This document shows positions 27,926 to 37,150 of a DNA stretch of 64,000 bases, in pieces (the stretch's first letter is position 1; each line of letters opens with the position of its first letter). Under the pieces are notes generated by a model. It was not told the DNA's origin. It worked only from the letters and a program-made list of their open reading frames with translations, and did no database searches. Position numbers and translations under genes: made by a program. This DNA is from Brucella grignonensis (GTDB taxonomy: Bacteria > Pseudomonadota > Alphaproteobacteria > Rhizobiales > Rhizobiaceae), in the NCBI RefSeq assembly GCF_002252505.1, contig NZ_NNRL01000161.1, positions 160,988 to 224,987 of the forward strand, given 5' to 3'.

Positions 27926-29554
27926 ATGCTTATTAATCGTCGTCACGCATTGGGTTTGATGGGAGCTGCTGCCGGCACTTTCGTCTTGCCGGGTATCGTT
28001 CGCGCCAACCAGCGCCGCTCGATCACGATCGCGGTGCAGAAGATCACCAACAACAACACGCTCGACATCTGGAACGAGCAGTCGAATGTTGGCGAGCGTG
28101 TCTTCTTCCCGAATTTGTGGGAAGGTCTCATCCTGCGTGACTGGATGGGCAATCAAGGCCCTGTTCCGGGTCTTGCGACCGAATGGAAGCGTCTTGATGA
28201 CAAGACCATTGAACTCAAGCTGCGTCAGGGCGTCAAGTTCCACAATGGCGATGAGCTGACCGCAGAAGATGTGGTTTTCTCGTTCTCCGATGAGCGTCTT
28301 TTTGCAGGTACGGAGCCATCAGGCGGCAAGACGCTCTACGAAGCAAACTTCAAGCCGCAGACCGAAAAAGAACTGCCAGCTGCAATTCCAGGCATTTCGC
28401 GCCGCCTGTGGCCAGCCCTTCGCGGTGTCGAAGCTGTCGACAAATACACCGTGCGTTTCCACAATGCTACGCCAGATGTGACGCTTGAAGGTCGCCTCTA
28501 CGCCTTCGGGTCGCAGATCGCCAACAAACGCGCATGGAGCGAAGCAAAGTCCTATACCGATTGGGCTCGTAAGCCAGTCACAACCGGCCCTTACAAGGTT
28601 GCCGACTATAAGCCAGACGTAGAACTCGTTCTTGAGGCCCACGACGAATATTGGGGTGGTCGTCCGCCATTGCAGCAGATCCGCTTCGTCGAAGTGCCGG
28701 AAGTTGCAAGCCGCGTAAACGGCCTGATTTCTGGTCAGTATGACTTCGCCTGCGATCTTCCACCAGATCAGATCGGCAATGTTGCGAACAATCCGGGTCT
28801 CGAAGTCCAGAGCTCGACCATCTGGAATCACCGCACGACGATTTTCAACACACAGAATGAAGTCCTGCGCGATCCGCTCGTTCGCCGCGCGATGACTCAT
28901 TCGATTGACCGTCAGGCAATCGTGGATTCGCTCTGGGCCGGTCAGACTGTTGTGCCTGCTGGTCTGCAGTTTGAAAGCTTCCGCACCTCCGATATGTTCA
29001 TCGAAGGCTGGGAACCACCACAGTTCGACCCGGAACTGGCCCGCGATCTGCTCAAGCAGGCCAATTATAAGGGCGATGCGATCCCTTACCGTCTGCTCAA
29101 CAACTACTATACCAACCAGACCCCGACTGCTCAGGTTCTCGTTGAAATGTGGAAGCAGGTTGGTCTGAATGTCGAGATCGAGATGAAGGAAAACTGGGCG
29201 CAGATCCATGATCCGGCAGGCACCAAGGGTGTTCGCGACTGGTCGGCATCCAACAACATCAACGATCCGATCACACCGATGGTGGTGCAGTTTGGCCCGA
29301 ATGGCGAAGTCCAGCAGAAGAAGGACTGGTCGAACGACGAGGTCAACAAGCTGTCGGTCATCATGGAAACCTCGACAGATCGCGGAGAGCGCAAGAAGGC
29401 GATCAAGCGTATGCTTGAAATCTGCGAGCGCGAAGATCCGGTTTATAGTGTGCTGCATCAGAATGCCGTGTTCACCGGCATGAAGAAGGAACTGAAGTGG
29501 AAAGCCGCTCCAGCCTTCGCCATGGATTTCCGTTCAAACAACTGGAACGTATGA
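27926..29554 (+). CDS. ABC transporter solute-binding protein, family 5 (peptide/nickel/opine type)
   Basis: A 542-residue periplasmic binding protein. The N-terminus has a twin-arginine-like signal (NRRHALGLMGAAAG, cleavage near VRA-NQ at about 27). The family 5 signature is at about 88-110 (KLRQGVKFHNGDELTAEDVVFSF). The family binds peptides, but also opines, glycosides and nickel. The operon also encodes a phosphodiesterase and a sugar-phosphate-type enzyme, which point to a sugar phosphodiester or glycoconjugate more than a peptide; this is inference. Confidence 0.9.
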   Translation: MLINRRHALGLMGAAAGTFVLPGIVRANQRRSITIAVQKITNNNTLDIWNEQSNVGERVFFPNLWEGLILRDWMGNQGPVPGLATEWKRLDDKTIELKLRQGVKFHNGDELTAEDVVFSFSDERLFAGTEPSGGKTLYEANFKPQTEKELPAAIPGISRRLWPALRGVEAVDKYTVRFHNATPDVTLEGRLYAFGSQIANKRAWSEAKSYTDWARKPVTTGPYKVADYKPDVELVLEAHDEYWGGRPPLQQIRFVEVPEVASRVNGLISGQYDFACDLPPDQIGNVANNPGLEVQSSTIWNHRTTIFNTQNEVLRDPLVRRAMTHSIDRQAIVDSLWAGQTVVPAGLQFESFRTSDMFIEGWEPPQFDPELARDLLKQANYKGDAIPYRLLNNYYTNQTPTAQVLVEMWKQVGLNVEIEMKENWAQIHDPAGTKGVRDWSASNNINDPITPMVVQFGPNGEVQQKKDWSNDEVNKLSVIMETSTDRGERKKAIKRMLEICEREDPVYSVLHQNAVFTGMKKELKWKAAPAFAMDFRSNNWNV

Positions 29555-29563
29555 CCCTGATCT

Positions 29564-29596
29564 ATGGCTGGCGCGATTATGCGTCAGCCATTTTTC
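29564..29596 (+). terminator. Hairpin after the first solute-binding gene
   Basis: Arms ATGGCTGGCGC / GCGTCAGCCAT (one bulge or mismatch each) are followed by TTTTTCTC, 10 bases after the binding-protein stop and inside the operon. Such hairpins usually stabilise the upstream mRNA or partly stop transcription so the binding protein exceeds the membrane parts. Confidence 0.65.
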
Positions 29597-29659
29597 TCTT
29601 CATGAAATGCATCTGAAAATCGCCAGTAACCGCGATTGACCGAGCGAAAGGAGAAGACG

Positions 29660-30673
29660 GTGGCATTCGTCTCCATTCGGGATTTAAAGGTTTCTTTCAG
29701 CGGTGTGCAGGTTCTGCATGGCATCAATCTCGACATCGACCGGGGTGAAACTCTGGGTCTGGTTGGGGAATCGGGTTGCGGCAAATCCGTAACCTGGCTT
29801 GCAGCTCTTGGGCTTTTGCCGGGAAAAACATCGGTTTCCGGTTCAGTGGTTGTTGATGGTCAACAGCTGATTGGTGCTCCCCGCCATGCGCAGGAAAGCG
29901 TTCGTGGCGGTCGCGTTGCAATGATTTTTCAAGATCCAAGCTCGTCGCTTAATCCGGTCAAGAAAGTTGGCCCGCAGATTGTGGAATCATTGTCTCTTCA
30001 TCGTGGATTGAAGGGCAGTGCAGCGTGGCTTGAAGCAGTCAAACTTATGGAGCGGGTTGGCATTCCAGATGCTGCGCGACGGTTTGATCTTTTCCCGCAT
30101 GAATTTTCAGGTGGCCAGTGTCAGCGGATCATGATTGCCATTGCGCTGGCTGGAGAGCCGGATGTGCTGATTGCCGATGAGCCGACCACGGCACTCGATG
30201 TCACCATTCAGGCGCAGATTCTCGATCTTCTGAACCAGATCAGGCAGGAAACCGGCATGGCGATCGTATTCATCAGCCATGATCTGGGGGCAGTCAGCCA
30301 GATATGCGAGCGGGTGTGCGTCATGTATGCCGGACGTATCGTGGAAACTGCGCAAACGGCGGAATTGTTTGAGACGCCGAAGCATCCTTATACACTGGGT
30401 CTGTTTGATGCCATTCCGCGGCTCGATGGTGGTCGCGAAAGGCTGCGCGCTATTCCGGGTACGGTTCCCGATCCCCGACACCTGCCGCAAGGCTGTGCCT
30501 TCGCGCCGCGCTGTTCGCAGGCAACGGAACAATGTGAAAAACATATTCCTGAGCTTCGGCAGTTGAGCGCGCAGAAAGTTGCCTGTTTCAATGCGGTTGA
30601 TGTGATGGAAGACGCATTTATCAAGGCAGGAAACGCCTATCGCACTATCGGTGCGGAAGGAGCGGCTGCATGA
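29660..30673 (+). CDS. ABC transporter ATP-binding protein, DppD/OppD type
   Basis: A 337-residue ATPase with Walker A GESGCGKS (about 37-44), signature FSGGQCQRI, Walker B VLIADEPTTALD and the OppD/F C-terminal domain with a Cys-rich stretch (CAFAPRCSQATEQC) that in relatives holds an iron-sulfur cluster. I choose GTG 29660 because AAAGGAGAAG sits just upstream of it; the TTG at 29636 is upstream of this RBS. Overlaps the next gene by 4 bases. Confidence 0.92.
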   Translation: MAFVSIRDLKVSFSGVQVLHGINLDIDRGETLGLVGESGCGKSVTWLAALGLLPGKTSVSGSVVVDGQQLIGAPRHAQESVRGGRVAMIFQDPSSSLNPVKKVGPQIVESLSLHRGLKGSAAWLEAVKLMERVGIPDAARRFDLFPHEFSGGQCQRIMIAIALAGEPDVLIADEPTTALDVTIQAQILDLLNQIRQETGMAIVFISHDLGAVSQICERVCVMYAGRIVETAQTAELFETPKHPYTLGLFDAIPRLDGGRERLRAIPGTVPDPRHLPQGCAFAPRCSQATEQCEKHIPELRQLSAQKVACFNAVDVMEDAFIKAGNAYRTIGAEGAAA

Positions 30674-31644
30674 GTTTCCTTCTTGAAGCCCGCAATCTCG
30701 TTCGCACCTATCAGGGCGGGGGCATTTTCAGAAAGACTGATCCGGTCAAGGCAGTCGATGGCGTGAGTTTACGCATTCAGCCGGGCGAGACTCTTGGCAT
30801 TGTGGGTGAATCCGGTTGCGGCAAGTCCACGCTCGGTCGTATGTTGCTGGGCATTGATGATGCGACCGAAGGCGAAGTGCTCCTCGACGGCAAGCCGTTG
30901 CCAAAGCGCAATACGCTCGAATGGCGCAAGCTTCGCGCTCAGATGCAGCTGGTGTTTCAGGACCCGCTCGCAGCCCTTGACCGCCGCCTGACCATTGCTG
31001 CGCAAATCGGCGAACCTTTGCAGATACATGGTATCGCTAGAGGAACAGAGCTTAAAGACCGTGTCGATGAGCTGATGATTTCAGTCGGCCTTCGTCGCGA
31101 TCAGGGAGATCGCTATCCGCATGAATTATCTGGCGGTCAGCGCCAGCGTGTCATCATTGCCCGCGCGCTTGCGACAAGCCCGCGCCTGCTGGTCTGCGAC
31201 GAGCCGGTTTCGGCACTCGATGTTTCCATTCAGGCGCAGGTCGTCAATCTGCTGCGTGATCTGCAGGAACGGCATGGCGTTGCCATGGTTTTCATCAGCC
31301 ATGATCTCAAGGTCGTGCGCAATATCTGCGACCGAGTGGCGGTCATGTATCTCGGCAAGATTGTCGAAGAAGCAAGCTCCGGTGTCATTTTTGAAACACC
31401 ACAGCATCCCTATACAAAAGCGCTTGTTTCCTCCGTGCCTGTTCCGGGAAAGCGGCTTGAGCACCGCATGATCCTCAAGGGTGAGCCGCCAAATCCGGCC
31501 AATAGACCGGATGGTTGCGTTTTCCATCCGCGTTGTCCGATTGCTGGGTTCCAGTGTCCGACCGCAATGCCAGAACTTGAAATTTCCGGTTACGGCCGAC
31601 GAACCGCTTGTCATTTTGTCGAGCCGGTCAAAACTGCGGCGTGA
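30670..31644 (+). CDS. ABC transporter ATP-binding protein, DppF/OppF type
   Basis: The second 324-residue ATPase: Walker [10 protein letters not shown], signature LSGGQRQRV, Walker [12 protein letters not shown], and the oligopeptide C-terminal motif [14 protein letters not shown]. It pairs with the preceding ATPase as a heterodimer, as usual for the peptide/opine type. Starts in the ATGA overlap at 30670. Confidence 0.93.
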   Translation: MSFLLEARNLVRTYQGGGIFRKTDPVKAVDGVSLRIQPGETLGIVGESGCGKSTLGRMLLGIDDATEGEVLLDGKPLPKRNTLEWRKLRAQMQLVFQDPLAALDRRLTIAAQIGEPLQIHGIARGTELKDRVDELMISVGLRRDQGDRYPHELSGGQRQRVIIARALATSPRLLVCDEPVSALDVSIQAQVVNLLRDLQERHGVAMVFISHDLKVVRNICDRVAVMYLGKIVEEASSGVIFETPQHPYTKALVSSVPVPGKRLEHRMILKGEPPNPANRPDGCVFHPRCPIAGFQCPTAMPELEISGYGRRTACHFVEPVKTAA

Positions 31645-31651
31645 GGCTCGA

Positions 31652-32578
31652 ATGTTTTCTTATGTAGCATCCCGCTTTTTCCGCGCACTGGTCACCGTGT
31701 TTCTGGTCATGACCTTCGCTTTCGTCGTTCTGCGCATGTCGGGCGATCCCGCACAGATTATGCTTGGTCCTGATGCGCCGCAGGAATCCATTGATGCGTT
31801 TCGCAAGGCGTGGGGGCTGGATGACCCGCTGTGGCTCCAATATCTCTCTTATCTCAAGGGGATTTTGAGCTTCGATTTCGGTGTCTCCATGCGAGACAAG
31901 GCATCGGCCATCGATCTGGTGTTGCAGCGTATTCCTGCGACACTTCAAATCACGATTCCGGCGCTGATCATCAAGCTGTGCCTTGGCATTCCGGCAGGCG
32001 TCTATGCGGCCTTGCACCGGCAGGGTTTTGCGGATCGTGGCGTGATCACACTGTCTATTCTTGGCTTCACAGTGCCGTCTTTCGTGCTTGGTCTGGTGCT
32101 GGTTCTGATCTTTTCGATCCAGCTTGGCGTTCTGCCATCCGGTGGCAGCGATACGTGGATACACGGCATCCTGCCGACGCTGACGATTGCCATCGGCGGT
32201 ACGGCAATTCTGGCGCGTTTCTCGCGTTCGGCAATGATCGAAGTGCTTGGCCGTCCCTATATCCGCACGGCATCGGCCAAGGGCGTGAGCTGGCATGATG
32301 TCGTGTGGAAACACGCGCTGCCCAATGCTTCTGTGCCGATTGTCACCATTGTCGGCTTCATGGTCGGATCGTTGATTGCGGGTGCGGTTGTCGTTGAGAC
32401 CATCTTTTCATGGCCGGGCGTCGGACGCCTGCTTGTTGTTTCGGTTGCCAATCGCGATCTCGCCGTCGTGCAGTGCCTTCTTCTGATGATTGCAAGCTGC
32501 ATGGTCGTCTCCAACCTCATTGTTGATGTTCTCTACGGCGTTCTTGATCCACGCCTGAGATCAAAGGCTGCGCATTAG
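31652..32578 (+). CDS. ABC transporter permease, DppB type
   Basis: A 308-residue inner-membrane protein with about six membrane segments, the DppB N-terminus (FFRALVTVFLVMTFAFVVLRM) and the EAA-like loop around PYIRTASAKGVSWHDVVWKH. I start at ATG 31652; the frame extends back into the preceding ATPase gene to 31481 but that is overlap only. Repeat copy D follows its stop directly. Confidence 0.92.
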   Translation: MFSYVASRFFRALVTVFLVMTFAFVVLRMSGDPAQIMLGPDAPQESIDAFRKAWGLDDPLWLQYLSYLKGILSFDFGVSMRDKASAIDLVLQRIPATLQITIPALIIKLCLGIPAGVYAALHRQGFADRGVITLSILGFTVPSFVLGLVLVLIFSIQLGVLPSGGSDTWIHGILPTLTIAIGGTAILARFSRSAMIEVLGRPYIRTASAKGVSWHDVVWKHALPNASVPIVTIVGFMVGSLIAGAVVVETIFSWPGVGRLLVVSVANRDLAVVQCLLLMIASCMVVSNLIVDVLYGVLDPRLRSKAAH

Positions 32579-32579
32579 A

Positions 32580-32670
32580 GCATGTCGCGGAAAAGTGGGA
32601 ACCGGTTTTCCGATAACGACATGCGTAAACATAAAAACTTAAAGCGCATCGCACGGATGCGTTCCGCTTT
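32580..32670 (+). repeat. RIME-like double palindrome inside the ABC operon, copy D
   Basis: First palindrome 32580-32634 (arms GCATGTCG / CGACATGC, core AAAGTGGGAACCGG), second 32641-32670 (arms AAAGCG / CGCTTT enclosing GCATC / GGATGC). It fills the whole gap between the two permease genes, so the polycistronic mRNA contains strong hairpins exactly between DppB- and DppC-type genes. Confidence 0.8.
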
Positions 32671-32679
32671 AAAGGGCAG

Positions 32680-33558
32680 ATGATGACCAATGCCGCCATC
32701 CATAGCACGACCGCAATTCGCGCACCGGGGCTTATAAGGCGTCTGCGTAAGTCTGTGCCCGCAAGTGTCGCATTTGCGATTTTCTGGCTTGGATTGATGC
32801 TTTTCGTGGTGTTCTTCGCTGATCTGCTGCGGCCATATCCAATCACCAAAATGGACCTGATGGCGCGTCTGGTTCCGCTTGGTACGCCCGAACATTGGCT
32901 GGGTACGGATGAACTTGGTCGTGATGTTTATTCACGTCTCATCCAGTCGATCCGTGTTTCGCTGATCATCGCATTTGGTGCGACGATCCTCTCGGCTTTC
33001 TTCGGGACACTGCTCGGTTTTCTGGCTGCACGTTTCCGTGGCTGGGTGGAACAGGTAGTGCTGATGCTGGCAGACTTTCAGGCGGCACTTCCGTTCATGG
33101 TGCTGGCTTTGGCTGTGCTGGCTTTCTTCGGCAACTCGCTGACGCTGCTCATCTGTCTGATGGGTTTCTATGGCTGGGAACGTTATGCACGCATTGCGCG
33201 CGGGCTTGCCATTTCTGCCGGTGCGCAGGGCTATGCCAGTGCGGTCGTGCAGCTGGGCGCTACGCCGTTCCGGGTCTATTTTCGTCACATTCTGCCGAAT
33301 GTCGCTTCAACGCTGATCGTGTCGATGACGCTGACTTTCCCGGAAATAATCCTGATGGAATCCGGGCTTTCATTTCTTGGTCTGGGCGTACAGCCCCCGG
33401 CCACCTCTCTGGGCAACATGGTCGGCTTTGCGCGCGAATATCTCACGCAGGCACCTTGGATCATGCTGGCACCGGCGCTGGTGATCGTACTGACAACCCT
33501 TTCAATTTCACTTCTTGGGGACTGGCTGCGCGACAAGCTGGACCCAACCGTTCAATAG
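32680..33558 (+). CDS. ABC transporter permease, DppC type
   Basis: A 292-residue permease with an N-terminal membrane segment (about 30-50), the DppC motif HWLGTDELGRDVYSRL (about 72-87) and a core of five further segments with the EAA loop (ASAVVQLGATPFRVYFRH). ATG 32680 and ATG 32683 are both possible; AAAGGG precedes them. Forms the channel with the DppB-type subunit. Confidence 0.92.
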   Translation: MMTNAAIHSTTAIRAPGLIRRLRKSVPASVAFAIFWLGLMLFVVFFADLLRPYPITKMDLMARLVPLGTPEHWLGTDELGRDVYSRLIQSIRVSLIIAFGATILSAFFGTLLGFLAARFRGWVEQVVLMLADFQAALPFMVLALAVLAFFGNSLTLLICLMGFYGWERYARIARGLAISAGAQGYASAVVQLGATPFRVYFRHILPNVASTLIVSMTLTFPEIILMESGLSFLGLGVQPPATSLGNMVGFAREYLTQAPWIMLAPALVIVLTTLSISLLGDWLRDKLDPTVQ

Positions 33559-33568
33559 GAATATCGCG

Positions 33569-34336
33569 ATGATAAAGATCATGGCGCATCGTGGTGCGCG
33601 CAATCTGTGGGCTGAAAACTCGCTGACGGGTTTCAGAAACGTGCTGAAGCTGGACGTCGATAGTGTTGAGTTCGACCTGCATCTGACAGGTGCCGGACAG
33701 ATTTTGGTTATCCACGACAGCACGCTGGAGCGTACGACAGACGCTCAAGGTTATGTCCGTGATCTCGATGACGATGCACGTCGCGCCATTCGTCTCAAAG
33801 ACGAGCAGGGCAATGCGACCGGGGATAGCATTCCGACTTTCGAGGAAGCGCTGGACGTGTTTGCGACGAGGCCGGAACTCAAGCTCTATGTCGAGCTGAA
33901 GTCAGGCCCGGATGGCACACCTTATGAAGGGCTGGTCGAGCAGGCCGTCGAAATCATCAGGGCACGCGGCATTGAAAAGCGGGTCGTTCTGCATTCCTTC
34001 GACCGCAGCGTTGTTGAGCGCTGCGCCGAAGTTGCCCCGGAAATCGAACGACTGATGTCGCTCAACACCGAGTGGGTTGAGCGCAATGGTGGGCTGGAGC
34101 ATTTCTTTGCGAGCGTCGAACCACTGGTTCAATATGTCGGCGTTCACCACGCCCTGTTCGAGGCTGAATTTGAGCGCATTACGTCGCTGTTTCCAAACGA
34201 ACGTCTCGGTGTATGGACGCTGAACGAGCGCGACCTGATTGACCGCTGGATGCAACGCGATGTCGCTTACATCACGTCGGATAGTCCAGATCTGGTGATC
34301 GCGTCTCGCCTCGCTCTCGCAAAACAGCCCGCCTGA
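33569..34336 (+). CDS. Glycerophosphodiester phosphodiesterase-family protein
   Basis: A 255-residue GDPD TIM barrel with all signature residues: HRG (7-9) and AEN, the ExD pair in EFDLHLT, the second His in VIHDSTLERTT and the YVELKSG strand. It has no signal peptide and is probably cytoplasmic. Ten bases behind the transporter genes, it likely cleaves an imported phosphodiester. In Agrobacterium, AccF of the agrocinopine (sugar phosphodiester) operon is of this family and is also linked to a family 5 importer. Confidence 0.88.
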   Translation: MIKIMAHRGARNLWAENSLTGFRNVLKLDVDSVEFDLHLTGAGQILVIHDSTLERTTDAQGYVRDLDDDARRAIRLKDEQGNATGDSIPTFEEALDVFATRPELKLYVELKSGPDGTPYEGLVEQAVEIIRARGIEKRVVLHSFDRSVVERCAEVAPEIERLMSLNTEWVERNGGLEHFFASVEPLVQYVGVHHALFEAEFERITSLFPNERLGVWTLNERDLIDRWMQRDVAYITSDSPDLVIASRLALAKQPA

Positions 34337-34384
34337 CAAATCTCAGCTCTCAAACCTTACTCGGTCAACTTCAGGAAGAACATC

Positions 34385-35203
34385 ATGTCTGATCTGCCGC
34401 AGCTTGGCGCAGCCGTGCCATTGTCATATCTCGAAAACCATCTCGACTTTATCCTTTCGGAAAATCGCGATCTGGAAATTCAGGATTTCTTTGATGTCAG
34501 TCTGTTGAAGGGTGATTGGAAACTGCCAGCAAACCGGATCAAGGCGCTGCTGGATGGCTATAAGGGACGTCTCGGCATTCATGGCCCTTTCTGGGGGCTC
34601 AATATGTCGAACCCGGATGAAGACATTCGTAATATCGTGCGTGAGCGTTATCTCAAGGGTCTGGAAGTCTGCGAGTATATCGGTGCAACGCAGATGGTCG
34701 TGCACAGCCCTTATAATTTCTGGTTCAACAACAATCGCGACAATTCGCCGGAAAGTGCACAGGATATCGTCGACTACGCCCACGACACCCTCGCGTTGGT
34801 CGTCAAACGCGCAGAAGAAATCGGCTGTACGCTGGTGATCGAAAACATTGAAGATATCGACCCCGATGCCCGTCGCATTCTGGCCGATAGCTTCCAGTCA
34901 AAGTCGGTCGCGGTATCGGTTGACACCGGCCACGCGCATTTTGCCTATGGCTCCATGGGTGCACATCCGGTGGATTATTTCATCAGCCGCGCAGGCAATC
35001 GTCTTGAGCATGTGCATCTTCAGGATGCAGACGGCCACGCCGACCGGCATTGGGCAATCGGCGAAGGCACGATCTGCTGGCATGCAGTCTTTGCCGCTTT
35101 GTCGAAGCTTGAGAGCAATCCGCGCCTGATACTCGAACTGCGCAACAAGAATAAAATCCAGCAGTCGGTACAGTATCTCACATCAGCTGGTCTGGCGCGC
35201 TAA
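34385..35203 (+). CDS. Sugar phosphate isomerase/epimerase-like TIM barrel
   Basis: A 272-residue protein of the xylose-isomerase-like (AP endonuclease 2) superfamily. Metal-site-type residues are seen in GIHGPFWG, VVHSPYN, LVIENIED, SVDTGHAHFA, HVHLQDADGHADRHWAIGEG and LELRN. This pattern (E, D, H, D, H, E) is typical of isomerases or epimerases that bind Mn2+/Zn2+. It is the last gene of the importer operon and probably acts on a cleavage product; the substrate is unknown. Confidence 0.82.
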   Translation: MSDLPQLGAAVPLSYLENHLDFILSENRDLEIQDFFDVSLLKGDWKLPANRIKALLDGYKGRLGIHGPFWGLNMSNPDEDIRNIVRERYLKGLEVCEYIGATQMVVHSPYNFWFNNNRDNSPESAQDIVDYAHDTLALVVKRAEEIGCTLVIENIEDIDPDARRILADSFQSKSVAVSVDTGHAHFAYGSMGAHPVDYFISRAGNRLEHVHLQDADGHADRHWAIGEGTICWHAVFAALSKLESNPRLILELRNKNKIQQSVQYLTSAGLAR

Positions 35204-35225
35204 CAGCAACGTTTCTGTCTCCTAT

Positions 35226-35274
35226 GGCTGTCATGAATGGCAAATGGTTTGCCGCTCATGGCAGCCGTTTTTTT
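35226..35274 (+). terminator. Strong terminator after the first importer operon
   Basis: A stem of about 19 bp beginning GGCTG and closing with CAGCC, with a few G-U pairs and a 3-base loop, is followed by GTTTTTTT. It separates the importer operon from the GntR-led operon. Confidence 0.9.
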
Positions 35275-35395
35275 ATGATTGTTCCAGGCGGCGCGGTTTT
35301 CAACTTCACCGCTGATAGTTCTGGAATAAACAAAGCATAGCAAATTCAAGTCATTATCGCTTTCCAGATTCTTTCAAAGGGACACAAAAACCCTT

Positions 35396-35418
35396 ATCTG
35401 ATGTCTGATACATCAGAT
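35396..35418 (+). promoter_or_regulatory. Operator-like palindrome for the GntR-led operon
   Basis: Perfect 8-bp arms ATCTGATG and CATCAGAT separated by 7 bases end just before a -35 box. The size and position fit a dimeric GntR/FadR-subfamily repressor, most likely the product of the gene that follows (autoregulation). Confidence 0.6.
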
Positions 35419-35419
35419 G

Positions 35420-35448
35420 TTGACATATCAAGTCATGTGTTCCAAGAT
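35420..35448 (+). promoter_or_regulatory. Candidate sigma-70 promoter of the GntR-led operon
   Basis: TTGACA (35420-35425) and CAAGAT (35443-35448) are 17 bp apart, about 36 bases before the GntR start. The -35 is perfect, the -10 weak. The adjoining palindrome would let a bound regulator block polymerase. Confidence 0.5.
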
Positions 35449-35483
35449 TGTCTGGTAATTTCGGATGACAGTCAGGTGCGCCC

Positions 35484-36149
35484 TTGCGTGATAACGTTTC
35501 CCCATTTTCACCGATCAAGGTGAAGAGCCTCAGAGATCATGTGCATGACGATCTTCGGGAGGCGATTATTTCGGGGCGTCTGAAATCCGGCGACAGATTG
35601 AACGAGCGGCAATTGGCGGCAGATCTCGGCATCAGCACCAGCCCTTTGAAAGAAGCGCTGCGCCAGCTGGAAGGCGAGGGGCTGGTCCGCACGGAAGCGC
35701 GACGCGGGACATTCGTTTCGTTCAATGCGCGGCAGGCGGAAGAGATGACGCTGGCGCGTGCTGCACTTGAAAGCATTATCGCACGACAGGCTGCAAAGCA
35801 TGGCGGAGAAGAAGCTTTCGCATTTCTTCGTGCGGTTATTGAGGAAATGCGGGCGGCCGTGGAATCCGGTGACGTGGATGCGCTGATCGAGCTCAATGAG
35901 AAGTTTCATGATGCCATTCATGAGGCGTCGGGATGCGAATATTTGCGGCGGCTGCAAAATGCGCAGCGCATGTATGACCACGCCGCTCGTGTGACGGTGT
36001 TGTCGCGCGAAGATGTGCGCAGGCAATCGTTTGCCGAGCATGAAGCAATCATGCAGGCGATTACTGTAAGAAACGGCGATTTGGCCGAACGATTGATGCG
36101 GGAGCACATCGTGAAAGCGGGGGATACACATATCGAACTGGTCTTCTGA
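35484..36149 (+). CDS. GntR-family regulator (FadR/FCD subfamily)
   Basis: A 221-residue regulator: winged helix at about 12-78 (LREAIISGRLKSGDRLNERQLAADLGIS) and an all-helical FCD ligand domain (about 85-215) with the Asp/His metal-site pattern (NEKFHDAIH...EHEAIMQAI...REHI). It leads the sugar-acid operon and likely senses a sugar acid. The TTG start at 35484 is the longest reading; GTG 35520 would trim 12 residues and cannot be excluded. Confidence 0.88.
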   Translation: MRDNVSPFSPIKVKSLRDHVHDDLREAIISGRLKSGDRLNERQLAADLGISTSPLKEALRQLEGEGLVRTEARRGTFVSFNARQAEEMTLARAALESIIARQAAKHGGEEAFAFLRAVIEEMRAAVESGDVDALIELNEKFHDAIHEASGCEYLRRLQNAQRMYDHAARVTVLSREDVRRQSFAEHEAIMQAITVRNGDLAERLMREHIVKAGDTHIELVF

Positions 36150-36169
36150 CCAGTACCTGGGAGGGTATT

Positions 36170-37081
36170 ATGAATTTAGCGGAATACCGCGGGGTGCTGA
36201 GAGGCATCTCGGGCGTGCATGCGACTGCCTATAATACAGATGGTGAAATCGATGCTGCTCTGACAGCGAAAATTGTCGAGCGGATCGCCCGGGCAGGTGT
36301 GCATAATATCGTCACCGGCGGCAATACGGGCGAGTTCTACAGCATGACTGTGGATGAGGTAATCCGCTTGCAGGCTATCGCGGTGAAAGCGGCAAATGGC
36401 AAGGCTACAGTGACTGCCGCCGCTGGTCGTTCTGTGCGTGACGCGATCAAGGTTTCAAAAGCAGCGCAAGCCGAAGGTGCTGATGGCGTGATGATCCATC
36501 ACCCGCTTGATCCTTTTGCAGCGCCTCATGCGCAGGTTGATTACTTCATTGAAATTGCCGAAGCGATTGATCTGCCGATCGTTGCTTATATCCGCTCCGA
36601 TCTGATCCCGCTTGACGAGATGGTGCGTCTGGCGACGCATCCGAAGGTCGCAGGCGTCAAGTTTGCTTCACAAAATACCATGTTGTTCTTTGAATGCTGC
36701 CGCGCAACCAAGGGGACTGACGCGACCTGGATTTGTGGTCTGGCGGAAAGCTGGGCGCTGCCTTTCTACGCGCTTGGTGGCCGTGGCTTTACGTCTGGTC
36801 TCGTCAATGTCGCACCGGAACGCTCGCTGGCGGTCTGGAATGCGCTGGAAGCTGGCGATTACGCCCGCGCCCGCGAGGTTGTTGAAAGCATCGCCGATTT
36901 TGAAACCATGCGAACCAAATATCGCAATGGTGCAAACGTCACAGTGGTCAAGGAAGCGCTTCAGATTCAGGGACTGGCCGTTGGTGACGTTCGTTTGCCG
37001 GGCCTGCCAAAGCTCGAAGCGGCTGATCGCAAGGCGCTCCAGAAAATCGTTTCGGGCTGGAAGACTGATAGCATTGTCTGA
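36170..37081 (+). CDS. DapA-family lyase (2-keto-3-deoxy sugar acid dehydratase/aldolase type)
   Basis: A 303-residue class I TIM barrel with the Schiff-base Lys164 in AGVKFAS, the catalytic Tyr in VAYIRSD (about 138) and a GNTGEF phosphate/carboxylate loop. DHDPS itself is unlikely in this operon. Related enzymes are 5-keto-4-deoxyglucarate dehydratase (KdgD) and 2-keto-3-deoxy-L-arabinonate dehydratase, both yielding alpha-ketoglutarate semialdehyde. RBS GGAGGG precedes the ATG. Which product it makes depends on the dehydratases downstream. Confidence 0.85.
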   Translation: MNLAEYRGVLRGISGVHATAYNTDGEIDAALTAKIVERIARAGVHNIVTGGNTGEFYSMTVDEVIRLQAIAVKAANGKATVTAAAGRSVRDAIKVSKAAQAEGADGVMIHHPLDPFAAPHAQVDYFIEIAEAIDLPIVAYIRSDLIPLDEMVRLATHPKVAGVKFASQNTMLFFECCRATKGTDATWICGLAESWALPFYALGGRGFTSGLVNVAPERSLAVWNALEAGDYARAREVVESIADFETMRTKYRNGANVTVVKEALQIQGLAVGDVRLPGLPKLEAADRKALQKIVSGWKTDSIV

Positions 37082-37150
37082 CAAATGAAACCCGGCCGCC
37101 CTGACAGGGAGAAGAGGGGCGCACCGGAAAACCAAAAAGTGGAGGAGAAC

